The position numbers and the translations under genes are program-made. Below the pieces are notes generated by a model. That model made no database searches, was not told the origin of the DNA, and saw only the letters and a list, made by a program, of their open reading frames with translations. A DNA stretch of 64,000 nt from Prinsepia uniflora. Lineage: Eukaryota; Streptophyta; Magnoliopsida; Rosales; Rosaceae. Location of the stretch: contig CM064868.1 in assembly GCA_032719365.1 (NCBI GenBank), forward strand, positions 74,649,266 to 74,713,265, read 5' to 3'. This document shows positions 1-11,149 of this stretch, in pieces. Positions within the stretch are counted from its first letter, which is position 1. Each line of letters begins with the position of its first letter.

Positions 1-3000
1 TTGATTTTTTTTTCGATTGAATTTGGACACGCTCTAACTAATTCATCTTAGCTAACTCATTTTTCTTTCGGTTTGTTGTAAATCGATTTTTTTTAAGAAA
101 TAAACATATACAACTTTGTTTTCCTTTGCAAATAAAGAAGTGCTACATTTAGGGTTTAGACTTTATTCTCTATTTTTAATTTTTGTCAAACTGTTTCCAT
201 TAAATTATCATCTTATGCATATGGGCTTCTAATAAATACTACAATTTCTAATAAAGTACTCCACCTGATGCATAAATTCTGTCAAACTTTTTCCATTAAA
301 CTACCATCGTTTGTGTATGAGCTTTTTCTAATAAATTACCACCTTATGCATATGAGCTTCTACAATTTCTATCATGTTTAGAACTTAAAATCATTGATTG
401 TGATAACAACTTTAATGAAAGGTCTGTTCAGAGGGAAAACGTTGATTTGATAATGGATGATAGATTTAAATAACAGTTTTGATGGAGATCTTACTTTTAC
501 TGCTCATTTATGAAAATTAGTAATTCAAAACATGTAAATATTTATCTTCATAATCAATTCAACAACTTCGCGGCAACGCGCGTGCCTAATTTCTAGTTGT
601 ATACTAAAGTTGAGTACCAAAAATTACTATTCATTAATAGTATTTTCACTATTTTGCTCTTATTTTTTTATTGTGATTAGTAAAATTATGATTTTGTCCT
701 TATATGTTCATTTATCTTTATAACAATAATAATAATCATCATCATTATTATAAATCATCTTTATTACTATAAATCCTTTTTTACAATTTTCTTTATTATA
801 TTGAATAATTGTTATTAGTTTATTACTCAGTTATAATAATAATTATTATTATTTTTAAATCCTTTTTTATTATGAATAGTAAAATTACAATTTTACCCTT
901 AGATATTCATTTATATATATATATTTTATTTATCATTATAAATAATTAGTATTAATTTATTACTCAATTTGAAATAAAATATTACTACAATTATTCTTAC
1001 AACAACTATTACTATTATAGTATTATTTTATTTGTTAATTAAATATATTAACAGAGAACAAATTGTTTTTTTATTATATAAATTTTATTAGACTATTAGA
1101 TTTTAGATTTTAGATTTTATTTATTGAAAAAAAAAATTGCGTTTTACATCTTAGAATCATTATTTGATAGTTTTTATAATTGTTTATATATATATATAAA
1201 TCATGCTTAATATTAACTATTTAATATTACTATAATAAATGTAAAATTATGTAAATAAACAGGTCATGATATATGTAAATACTTAATTGTTTTTAAAAAG
1301 TTTCTCTGTGTAGCATTCATATTTATAATTAATTGAATAATCCTACACTAATCCTTCCTAGTTTAATAATAAGACACAATATAAAGAAACCATGATGGAG
1401 ACGTGGAGAGGAGAGTCAACAATATTCATGAAACTTGCGGTCAAATTTTTAGCAAAAAGTGGTGTAGATGTGTAGTGGGGAGGTGAACATTGAAGTTCAC
1501 AATGTCGCCTACACAAATTGGGATATTGATCCTTTTCTTGACAAATAATTCATCATATAAATTAATTATGATCACTAAAAAAATAACAAACTTGATTAGT
1601 AGGTAAAGTCTCTTAGAATAAGTCCATTGACATGATTATATGCTTCTATTAATTATGATAATTCATAAAGGTTTATGGGTGGGGGAAGTAAGATCATCCC
1701 CGAGCATGGCTAAAAGAAAACACAAAATTTTCATAGGTTATATCATAAATAAATTATAACACATAAAATTTTGTAAAAATATGAAGGAATAAAAATCCAG
1801 TATTAAAAAGTTGATCAACTTTATTGTAGGTAAGGGGTTATAACTTATGTATTATTCCCTTTATAACCAATTTATTTTGAGTTGGAACCCCCAACTCAAA
1901 TCTCATATTAGAAAGTTGATCAACTTTATTGTACCTAAGGGGTTATAACTTATGTATTATTCCCCTCATAACCAATTTATTTTGAGTTGGAACCCCCAAC
2001 TTTTGCAATTTTATCTAGTATCACACAGCGTTAATATTCCACATATATTATGCACGTATTAGACTTAAAATTTCACCACACGCGATAGACATGTGAGAAT
2101 ATAAAACAACAAAAATCTCACATTAGAAATCTGATCAACCATACAAGATAAAAGTCTCATATTGAAATATTGATCAACCTTGTAAAGCCTCTATTTTGGC
2201 TTGAAATTTGATCAACCTTGTAAAATTATACACGTACATAAGAGGATGCGTGAGAATGGAAAGTAACAAAAATTTCCACATTAGAAAGTTAATCAACCTT
2301 ACAAATTTGCGCTAATTATTCCTCCAATAGGCAATTTTAAACCGACAAATTTACTCTTGAATTTCAAATTTCATTCACGTAAGATACACAAAAATATTTT
2401 CTTACTAGATTGATTAAGCTTATATATTTTTGTTTTTAACAAGTGGTATGATGTGTAATTAATATAACTCTAACTTGAATTTTTTAACTACTTATTTATC
2501 TTAAATAGGTACAATATTAAAACAAAAACAAGTGTGTTGGTATTTTTGGTTTTTCCTTCTTGTCTCGATAACCATATGAGTAGTGATAGTTATACTGTAG
2601 CGGATGTGCTGAATTTACACATTACTGACGAATTATTCCCGGTGGCATAAAGAGAAATAATTTTCTTGACGTGTAGCTCCACCGGCGTGTGTGAAAAGTC
2701 ATTTTCATTTGACTCAGACAAAAACACCGAGAAATGAACAAGTCCTTCAACTCTTTCATTCTCCATGAATCATATGAATGGGACATATCATCATTGTGGC
2801 TCCACTATGTTGGACATTATTAAACTCATAAACCATCATCCACTATATATCAGTACTAAATTATAATACAAATTTACATTTCCAAAAACACCAAAAATTG
2901 TATTGATAAAATTCCTCAATTGAAGTATAGAGGCTAATTGGGTTTAAAATCATGTTAAGATTAGAAGGGGGAATTAGTTTTATTCTTCGGAGAAAGAGAC

Positions 3001-3160
3001 ATCTCGTGCTATGGCAAATAAAAAATTGTGGATAATTATGTAGAAATTACTTTTTATTATTTGTAAAGATTTTCTTTGATTATACATCTAGCAAAGATTA
3101 TATCTCCAAAAAATCGAACAAATTAATGATGATTCAATCATTAACTATAGGCATTTTCAT
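1..3160. other. AT-rich intergenic sequence, no gene seen
   Basis: This stretch is strongly AT-rich, with many homopolymer and (TA)n runs. I find no open frame with coding character, no splice-like gene structure and no RNA gene. The only ordered sequence is the degenerate tandem repeat at about 1795-2300, listed separately. Confidence 0.6.
1795..2300. repeat. Degenerate tandem repeat with a GTTGATCAAC core
   Basis: A ~105-bp unit occurs twice almost perfectly. The two GTTGATCAAC cores are near 1810 and 1914, each followed by a GGGGTTATAACTTATG block and a GTTGGAACCCCCAACT dyad. Degenerate pieces of the opening motif (tctcacattagaaa...gatcaacc) recur near 2135, 2165, 2205 and 2277. It is probably a decayed local duplication; no family was recognised. 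Confidence 0.6.
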
Positions 3161-3727
3161 TAGGGCTGACAATGGATCGTATCGTGTCGGATTCGTGTCA
3201 TATCATGAACTCTGTTTTATCCAAATATGCCTAACCCGAATTCGACCCATTTAATAATCATGTCAAAGATGTCCAACCCAAATCCGACACATTTAATAAT
3301 CGTGTCAAAGATGTCCAACTCAAATCCGACCCGTTAATAACCCAAGTAAACCGTGTAACCCATTTCATAAACAAGTCGTACTCGAAACTTAATTAACATA
3401 TAACCCATTTGACCCGTTTAACCTATTTAACATATTTAACCTATTTAAACTATAAGATTTAATAGGTATTTAGGTAGGTAAATGAGTAGATATATTAGTT
3501 AATAATGACACATTTATTAAATGGGTTAATATATAAGTTAATATACGGGTTAACATGTTAATCCGAAATATACAAATTTATTAAACGGGTTAGTACGTTA
3601 TTATACGTCTTAACATGTTGACTCGAAATCCACCCGTTTATTAAACGTGTCATAACGAGTTGACCCAAAAATGAATCGAAATTTTAATCGTGCGGATTTC
3701 GAGTTGTGTCAAAAATTGTCACCCTTA
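3161..3727. mobile_element. hAT-like MITE
   Basis: This 567-bp non-coding element begins TAGGGCTGACAATGG, and its other end read on the opposite strand is TAAGGGTGACAAT, giving imperfect terminal inverted repeats. It is flanked by an 8-bp duplication, ATTTTCAT at 3153-3160 and ATTTTCAA at 3728-3735 (7 of 8 identical), as expected for hAT-type insertion. Inside are runs of GACCCG/CGGGTT-type repeats, typical of widespread plant MITEs. Superfamily assignment rests on the 8-bp duplication only. Confidence 0.65.
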
Positions 3728-3964
3728 ATTTTCAAGTATTCGTGCCAAATCATTGTGTGTTTTGATACATATAGATTACCAAACCAATTCCAATACGTTC
3801 TGTTTATTTTTTTATAAAGATGATTTTTATATGATAATTTAAAAAACCAACGATTCCGATTAGCACATTTACCTCCAAAATATTCGTTAATCAATAATAC
3901 TGTAGAGTGAACACATCTGTAAAATGATCCAAGTAATTAATCACCTTGAAACAAAAACAAACTA

Positions 3965-4870
3965 TGCAACGCCCCGAAAAATCCACAAAATGTAAAATAT
4001 TAAAATAATGTGAAAATGACATTTTTACCCTTGGAGGAATACGGCTAAAAGTTGACTTTTTGTTTAAAATACTTTTTGTACATTTGTCGAGGACCGTTGT
4101 GTAGGTTCCGAGACGTTGAATCCGTAGACAGGTGGCACGTCGAAAACGGAGCTCGTATGAAAAAGTTATGGGTCTGGAAAGTTCAGGGGCAAAATGGTCA
4201 TTTGTGACCTCAAGGGTAAAATGGTAATTTTATATGGATTTTGATTAGACGGTGAAGAGGATTATTAACATATGATTTCAAATGCTGATTCAATTCATTT
4301 GAATTCAGCTAATGACATCTGTTAGCCTAAGCACCCTCTTAGTGGCACTTGGGTGCTTGGTGTCTAATTAACACAATTAATTAACACTTGTACTGTTGCA
4401 TAGCATACTCGACTAAGAACAAAAAAAAAACAGAACATAGCTTTCCTTCACTTTGATCGATTCTCAACAAACCAACAGAAATCAGTGCACTAGAGTGATT
4501 AATTAGCGTGAATTGGAGAGAAAAATCGAAAGAGGAACAAAGAAAACTCAGATAAACCCATACTAGACATACCCGAAAAACCACCCAAAACCTTAATTCT
4601 CGATTTTAATTTCTGAGATAGTTTTGTGTGAAATTGAGGTGATCTTAAGCTTTCTGGGAGCTAAACACATCAAATCGAATCGATTGGGAAGAAAATTGGT
4701 GGAGAATTGGTGACGAACAAACCCTTCGACTTCTTTGAAACTTTGAGCTTGAGTTCGATTACTTGGAGGTAAGGAACTGTGAAATTGACTTCATAATTGT
4801 GTTTATAATGGCCCTAGGATACTTCTGGTATGATCAATTGAAGGAAACAGATCGATTTGGGGTTGAACCC
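3965..4870 (+). mobile_element. LTR-family unit J, 5' part only
   Basis: The start TGCAACGCCCCG belongs to the same variant group as unit I, whose end reads TGTCACGCCCCGG on the other strand. It carries the family's internal block (ccgtagacaggtggcacgtc and aaaatggtcatttgtgac). After about 900 bp it is cut by the Tat retrotransposon at 4871, and the expected remainder is not found beyond that element. It is therefore a truncated copy, with no partner target-site duplication in the window. Confidence 0.6.
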
Positions 4871-5176
4871 TGTTGAAGCGTTAAATGTTCCAACTGTCGA
4901 GTACTCGTTGCCCAATCACCAAATGACGCGTGTCCCTCTTGTGACCTGTCAACTTAAGTGGATCGCGGGTTTCCGTTAGTACGGGCACCGGTGTGGTGCC
5001 GGCCTAAGGCTCTCCGACGATCAAGTCAGTTACTTTCGTTCATAAGAGGAAGCAGTAAATGGTAAGTTCGGTAAAGTAATTGTAATAGTAAAACTTAGTT
5101 ACCTTTATTGGGAAATGTGTACCCTTTATGTATGGGTAGGTGGGATGTTCAATTCCCAAAGTTCCGATGTGGGACA
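4871..5176 (-). repeat. 3' LTR of the Tat element
   Basis: On the plus strand it reads TGTTGAAGC...GTGGGACA, so it has TG...CA ends. It aligns without gaps to 16509-16812 over 304 bp, with five transitions and no indels. As read in the element it starts TGTCCCACATCGG. The window does not exclude a longer LTR, because the other copy stops two bases short. Confidence 0.9.
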
Positions 5177-5633
5177 AATGCTTCTCGATTTAAGTGCTGA
5201 CACGTGTTACGTAAATCGAGGGTGGATACGCTTCCACGTGGCATCCCGCATTGGGCCCGGTGTTAGGGCTGTTGTAAGTATGGTAGTTTTGGGCCTTAAG
5301 CGGGGTCTGGGCTTTAAGTATACGGCCCAGTGGGTCTGGTCAGATATGGTGTCAACAGAAGTCCCCCAAGTCGTTGACTGAGGTGGAATTTCTCGGTCGG
5401 GGACTTGTTTCATTCTTCCAGACCCTGGTGGGAAGTATACCTGTAGTCCCCCAAGTCCCCTGGTGGGAGAGTCCGCCGAGATAGTCTCGGTTATGGCGAG
5501 GGAGTGGCCAGTGGTCGGTCGGTGAGGGCCGCGACTCGGCGAAAAAGTGGCGGTCGGTCAACCTTCACCATATGCAGTCGGGGTGGTGTCCTGGTCAGTG
5601 ATGAGGACCAAAACTGGGTTGGGCTTCGGATAC

Positions 5634-5912
5634 CGAGCGGTATACATGGGTCGGTGGGGGAGGACCGGTGTCCGTACGCGCGGGGGGGGGGGGGGGGGGG
5701 GGGGGTGAAAACACCGAGCGGTGTATACGAGTCGGTGAGGAGGGCCAACGTCGGCAAACAGGTAAGGGAACCGAGCGGTGTACATGGGTCGGTGAAGAGA
5801 GCCGACACCCGCCCACGGATGAGAGCACCGAGTGGTGTACATGGGTCGGTGGGAGGACCAGCATCTGTACGGGCCGTCCAGGGGTACCGAGTGGTGTACG
5901 GAAGTCGGTGTT
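5634..5912 (+). repeat. Promoter-proximal tandem repeat, five copies of about 57-79 bp
   Basis: Five units begin with an ACCGAG(C/T)GGT core near 5634, 5713, 5770, 5826 and 5886, and each carries a following GTCGGTG. The first unit is lengthened by an uninterrupted run of 24 G at 5682-5705. The array lies 130-400 bp upstream of the TATA box of the antisense gene. Open frames running through it on both strands are proline- or glycine-rich artefacts of the repeat. It is plausibly an enhancer-like array, but no function is shown. Confidence 0.8.
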
Positions 5913-6037
5913 GACCTGAAGGAAAACGGTTGGGCTTCCTCAGACAGATGGTTGACACGTGTTCGGTCAGAATGATTGGTTGCAACACGTGTCTGTCACT
6001 GAGGGGAGTGACGCTTCGTAGTCTGTGCATCAATTGC

Positions 6038-6045
6038 TATAAATA
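6038..6045 (+). promoter_or_regulatory. TATA box of the antisense gene
   Basis: TATAAATA lies about 150 bp upstream of a GT donor (exon end 6195) and 300 bp upstream of the start codon. Transcription would begin near 6070. It points opposite to gag-pol, so the extra gene appears to have its own internal promoter rather than relying on the LTR. Confidence 0.65.
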
Positions 6046-6195
6046 TGGGGAGCACTTCACCGATTTCCTCACTTGTGTTTTTTGAGAAAATTGGGGAAAT
6101 TCTGTCCAACTAAGGAGGCGATTTCCGACCAGCATTTGACGGCGGTGCGTACGGTGTTTCGATTTCCGACCTACGGTCCTCTGTGGAAAAACAAG

Positions 6196-6337
6196 GTAAG
6201 CACCTGTCCAAGTTTAGTTTGTCGATTAAAGTAGGAGGTTGTGAAGAACTGGCCATGAACGTGGTGAAGGTTGTGGTCAGATCTTCATAGGAACGAGTCG
6301 GTCGGCTGAGTTCTGTTTTTCTGTTTTTCTTTTGTAG
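6196..6337 (+). other. 5'UTR intron of the antisense gene
   Basis: The donor is acaag|gtaagc at 6195/6196. The acceptor is cttttgtag|atg at 6337/6338, after a T/CT-rich tract. The first coding exon therefore begins exactly at the ATG. This is inferred from splice consensus only, with no transcript evidence. Confidence 0.6.
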
Positions 6338-8908
6338 ATGTCGGTTGAGAGTGACTCGGTATCTGAGGGTAAATGCTACGACTCACAGGGCGGTGAGTCG
6401 TCAGGTAGTAGTGTGCAGGTGCTCATTCCTATCTCCGGGAGTGAGGACGAGGCCCACTCGGCCGAGGCACAATAGAGATTAGAGGCGGTGCACAGTACGG
6501 CCGAGTCGTCCGGTAGGACAACGGACACCGGTTCTGGTCCTGGGCCGACTAGTAGGTCGGGTAGTGGCAATCTGCTGGTAGATGCCGAAACAATAGTAAA
6601 GATGGGGATGCACCGAGCACTGAAGCTGACCCACGGCCGAGATAAGGGCATAGTTCGGGTTGATAAGGTGAAAAAGGCCGAGGATGAGTCGGTCCCGGAG
6701 GCCGTTCCGATTGAGCGGGCGGCCTTCACCGTGGACGAAATGGTGAACAAGGAGACCGAGAAGGGCCTGATGAAGATGAGGATCGAATTTGGTGTTCCCG
6801 ACTCGGTGACGACAAGGTTACCCACAAGAGAGGAGAGACCGAGCAGCCCCCCAGCCGGTATGGCATTGTTCTATACCGAGCTGATGCACCACGGGGTAAG
6901 GCTGCCCCTTCACCCCTGGCTACGGAGAATGGTGAAGAAGATGGGGGTGGCACTCGGTCAGCTCAATCCGAACGTGTGGATTGTGCTCTGCTCCCTCTAC
7001 ACGGCCTTCAGGTGGGCCGAGCAACCAGAGCCTACCTATGCCCAACTGATGTACCTGTACGAGTTCGGGTTTCAGCAGCAGAGTACCGGGTGGGTCTTCG
7101 TCCGTCACCGCAAGAAGAGCAAACGGGGGGAGTTCATTCTGGACATACCGACCTCCCAAAAATCGTACAAGACGAAGTTCTGCCTGGTCGGTGGGAACTG
7201 GGAGGGGAACACCGAGGGACCCCCAATACCGTCCAAATTCCAGACCCAAGGTGGATAGTTGTAGCATAGGCCGACCGTTCATGTAAATGTTGATATGTTG
7301 TATGCTTAAGTATGAGTATTGTGGCTGACCGTTTCTCGGTGTGTAGGTTTGTTCCCAGACGAAGAAATCTCTCCAGAGGAGAAGGTAGTCGTCCACCGAG
7401 TAAGGGAGATCTTGGACGAGCTGAATCGGAACCGACGAATCCTTCGGTTACCTGGGTTCCAGTACAAGGCCGGCCTCATCGACACCGACGAGGGTAAGTG
7501 AATTTTTTTTATTTTTTTTAATTTTTTTTTGTGTCTGACCTATTTCTCGGTGTTGCAGTTCCGTATCACCTCGGGAGTAGAATTTACAAAGACTGCGAGC
7601 AGTTGAGAATGACGGCCAATCAGGGCTCTGGGGAATCTGCCTCACTGTCGAAGGCGGCCGAGCGCCTGGAGCTCATCCTCAGGAAGAAGAGAGAGCGAGC
7701 CGGCAGAGGTCAGCCAGAGCGGTCTGAGCGTACGAGGCACGGATCGTCCTCTCAGCCCAGACAGCCAAATCCTCTGTCGCGGTCTCCCAAAAGGAAACAA
7801 AGCAACGTGGAGGGAGACCGAGTCCTGTCTCCTGACCCCAGACAGTTGAAGGTCAGAAAAGAGGCCGAGACGATCCAGTCGGCTCAGGAGCAGATAGGGG
7901 GCAAGAGGACTATGCCGGCCCCAGATTTCGTCCCTCCGCCATCCCCCCCTCGGTTGGATATGCGGATCCTGGAGATGCTCCAGAGGAGGGGGGACGTGAA
8001 CCTTGGCGTGTTCACCGATGGAGAGGCGATCGGTGAGGGGTCGAGTGCTGAGGCCACCCTCTGTTGTCCGAGACAGATGGTGCCACTGCTGAACGGGGTC
8101 TGTCAGGGGGCCTCGACGCCATTGGACGAGCTCGCCGAGGTGCAGTGCCGGTCGGCCGACCAGAGAATGGAAAAAGCCCTGCTCCTTCTGAGTAATGTAA
8201 GTTCTTTTCTATTTTCCAAGTGTGGTATATTAGGCCGAGTGAGTTGCTAATGGTTGTCATGTGCAGGCTCTCGGTGAGGTGTACCTCCAGCTTGGGAACA
8301 GCCAGAGGAGGGTGGCTGCTGCTCGGCGGGAGAAAGAGCGCCTGAAGCAGAAACATGAAGAGCTCACCCCAAAGCTTCAGGAAGCCGATAGGGCAATGAA
8401 AGAGGCGGCCGACCTCACTCGAAAGTTGGAAGCCGAGAGGTGGAAGACTCAGGAGGCCCTTGCCTCCAGGGATCAGGTGAAGGCCGACCTTGAGGAAAAG
8501 GAGAAAGACCGCCTGAAGCACTGGAAAGAGCTGTGTCGGGTGAAGTCTGCTAGGGAGGCCGACTTGGAAAAGGCGAAGGAGGCGGCGGTGGCCGAGTTCA
8601 AGGCGGCGGTGGCCGAGTTCAAGGCGTCGGAGGAGTTCGACAAACTCAAGAATGACTACGCCGCCGAGTGTGAACAAGAGTTCTTCCGCAATATTTTCCT
8701 GCACAACCCCGGCCTGACCATGAAGACCCCCTGGCTCAGCCAGGACATAACCGCTGAAATGTTTGAAGACGAGTCGGGGGAGGAGGAGAAAGAGAGTGCC
8801 CAGCCGAGTGACCAGTCGGAAGCCGACCAGGTGGAGCCGCAAAAGGAGCCTGAGCCAGAGGTGGCGGGAGCTCAGCAAGCCGAGCAGCCGGTGGAAAAGC
8901 CAGTGTAG
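6338..8908 (+). pseudogene. Antisense extra gene of the Tat element (PF04195-like, coiled coil), premature stop
   Basis: Four coding exons fit with consistent phases: 6338-7250, 7347-7493, 7559-8196 and 8267-8908. They total 2340 nt, or 779 residues if the stop is disregarded. Introns are GT-AG: cccaag|gtggat to gtgtag|gt, gagg|gtaagt to ttgcag|tt, and agtaat|gtaagt to gtgcag|gct. Codon 46 is TAG (6473-6475), so the copy is broken. Residues ~178-300 include a HHGVRLPLHPWLRRM stretch resembling the plant 'putative gypsy type transposon' family (PF04195, recalled and not searched). The last exon encodes a long charged coiled coil with a perfect 21-bp duplication near 8585-8626 (AVAEFKA twice) and an acidic Glu/Gln-rich tail. 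In some Tat elements such extra ORFs sit between pol and the 3' LTR in antisense; their function is unknown. The gene converges with gag-pol. Confidence 0.8.
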
Positions 8909-9051
8909 GACGCTTGTATTTCTCCCCTTTTTGTTTTTGTTTTTTTTTTGTTAGGAGGCCGAGCATAATAGGTCTGCACATTTTGAATGAAAATTGACTT
9001 TTCTGGACCCAAAAATTGTAGACTGGGCTATCCTTCGATTTCAGTTTGTAT

Positions 9052-10082
9052 GAGTGTTGGTGTACACCGACTCTAATGTTCGAGTCTAAAAATAGCAAGT
9101 ATTGGGGTGTAGGCCGAGTAAGACCGAACCCTGACTCGTATGTTTGAGTCGTAATGGTAGTGCAAGCCGAGTATGGCTGTACACTGACTCGTTTAGTTTG
9201 AGTCAAAATAGCAAGTGTTGGGGTGTAGGCCGAGTAAGACCGAACCCTGACCCGTATGTTTGAGTCGTAATGGTGGTGCAAGCCGAGTAGGGCTGTACAC
9301 CGACTCGTTTAGTTTGAGTCAAAGTACAAGTTTTGGGGTGTAGGCCGAGTAAGACCAAACCCCGACTAGTATGTTTGAGTCGTAATGGTGGTGCAAGCCG
9401 AGTAGGGCTGTACACCGACTCGTTTAGTTTAAGTCAAAATAGCAAGTGTTGGGGTGTAGGCCGAGTAAGACCGAATCCCGACTCGTATGTTTAAGTCGTA
9501 ATGGTGGTGTAAGCCGAGTAGGGCTGTATACCGACTCGTTTAGTTTGAGTCAAAATAGCAAGTGTTGGGGTGTAGGCCGAGTAAGACCGAACCCTGACTC
9601 GTATGTTTGAGTCGTAATGGTGGTGTAAGCCGAGTAGGGCTGTACACCGACTCGTTTAGTTTGAGTCAAAATAGCAAGTGTTGGGGTGTAGGCCGAGTAA
9701 GACCGAACCCCGACTCGTATGTTTGCGTCGTAATGGTGGTGCAAGCAGAGTAGGGATGTACACCGACTCGTTTAGTTTGAGTCAAAATAGCAAGTGTTGG
9801 GGTGTAGGCCGAGTAAGACCGAACCCCGACTCGTATGTTTGAGTCGTAATGGTGGTGTAAGCCGAGTAGGGCTGTACACCGACTCGTTTAGTTTGAGTCA
9901 AAATAGCGAGTGTCGGGGTGTAGGCCGAGTAAGACCGAACCCTGACTCGTATGTTTGAGTCGTAATGGTGGTGCAAGCCGAGTAGGGCTGTACACCGACT
10001 CATTTAGTTTGAGTCAAAATAGCAAGTGTTGGGGTGTAGGCCGAGTAAGACCGAACCCCGACTCGTATGTTTGAGTCGAAAT
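9052..10082. repeat. 116-bp satellite-like tandem array, nine copies
   Basis: The motif AGGCCGAGTAAGACC recurs at 9111, 9227, 9342, 9458, 9574, 9690, 9806, 9922 and 10038, so the period is 116 bp (one interval is 115). Each unit is itself a diverged dimer of about 58 bp: both halves contain GCCGAGTA, CCGACTCGT and TTTGAGTC. Copies differ by only a few substitutions. The array fills the space between the 3' ends of the convergent antisense gene and pol. Open frames through it (for example minus-strand 9550-9744 and 9782-10003) are repeat artefacts. Tandem repeats in 3' regions of Tat elements are known seeds of plant satellites. Confidence 0.95.
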
Positions 10083-10177
10083 GTTATGTTACAAGGCTAG
10101 ATAAATGGAAGAGTTTATAAATAACCGGTGCAAGAACGGGTAAAGTACAGAAATTTATGAGGAAAAAGTACAAAGTC

Positions 10178-11149
10178 CTAAATGTAGTATTTCTTCAAAT
10201 GGTCGGCATTCCATGGGTGGCCCAGCCTTCGCTCATCTGGGTCTTCCAGTTCATAAGTTCCAGGCCGGCAGATTCTGGTAACCCGATATGGACCCTCCCA
10301 ATTGGGACCGAGCGTTCCGGCTGAGCTGTCTTTGGTGGCGAGGCTGACTTTCCGGAGGACCCAGTCGCCTTCCTAAAAACCCCGATGTTTGACTCTGGCA
10401 TTATGGTAATTGCAAAGCCGTTGTTTGCAGGCGATGTTCCTGAGGTTAGCCTGCTCCCTATGCTCCTCAATGAGGTCTAGACTGAGCGCAATCTGATGGT
10501 TGTTTTGTTCAGGTTCATAGGTCGACACTCGGTAAGAAGTTTCGCTTAGTTCAGTAGGGATGACTGCTTCCGTTCCGAAAGTTAGCGAGAAGGGGGTTTC
10601 ATTTGAAGATGTGAGGTAGGATGTCCGATATGACCAGAGTGCGTTGGGGAGAATTTCAGACCACTTGCCCTTGGCCTCGTCCAGCTGCGTTTTCAGTGTA
10701 TGCTTGATGATTTTGTTGATGGCCTCAACTTGGCCGTTGGACTGAGGGTGAGCTGGTGAGGCGAAGCAAAGGCGGATGTTGTGTCTGTCACAAAAGGCAC
10801 GGAAGCGTGTGTTGTCGAATTACTTCCCATTGTCTGTGACGATTGTGTGGGGGAGACTGAAATGGCAGATAATGTTCTGGAAGACGAACGTTTCGATCTG
10901 GGCCGTGGTGATAGAAGCCAAAGCTTTTGCCTCAACCCACTTTGTGAAGTAATCCACTGCTACCACTGCATACTCTGTCTTGCCCTTCCCTGTCGGTATT
11001 TTCCCAATCAAATCAAGTCCCCACTGTGAGAAGGGCCAATGGCTGACCATTGGTGTGAGGTTTTCTAGAGGTAGGTGGAAGAGAGGGGCGAACCGTTGAC
11101 ATTTATCGCACCGCTTGGTCAGCTCGGCCGCGTCTCCGTGCATGGTTGG
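10178..11149 (-). pseudogene. pol 3' part: integrase core and C-terminus, with stops
   Basis: This continues the pol frame after the TAG at 11150-11152. The second zinc-finger half RCDKCQ, the catalytic Asp contexts GLDLIG and VTDNGK, and the Glu context SNGQVEAINK are all visible, followed by a chromodomain-less C-terminal part with RVTRICRPGTYELED and the terminal KKYYI. The natural stop is TAG at 10178-10180. Two further in-frame stops break it: TAA at 10820-10822, directly after the second catalytic Asp motif, and TAG at 10373-10375. Integrase would insert the cDNA; this copy cannot make the protein. Confidence 0.88.

Noticed and set aside
5491..6033. 180-residue proline-rich minus-strand open frame
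   Set aside because: It runs antisense through the 57-bp tandem repeat and the poly-G tract; overlapping frames on both strands are open for the same compositional reason.
5177..6200. Longer 3' LTR reaching to the TATA box
   Set aside because: The matching 5' copy stops at 16812, and a CA terminus is present at 5176; the TATA box points the opposite way and belongs to the antisense gene. Not fully excluded, because the 5' LTR end is damaged.
8736..10003. Several minus-strand frames of 64-181 residues with SYSAYTP repeats
   Set aside because: They translate the 116-bp satellite array and reappear in every copy; there is no start or domain logic.
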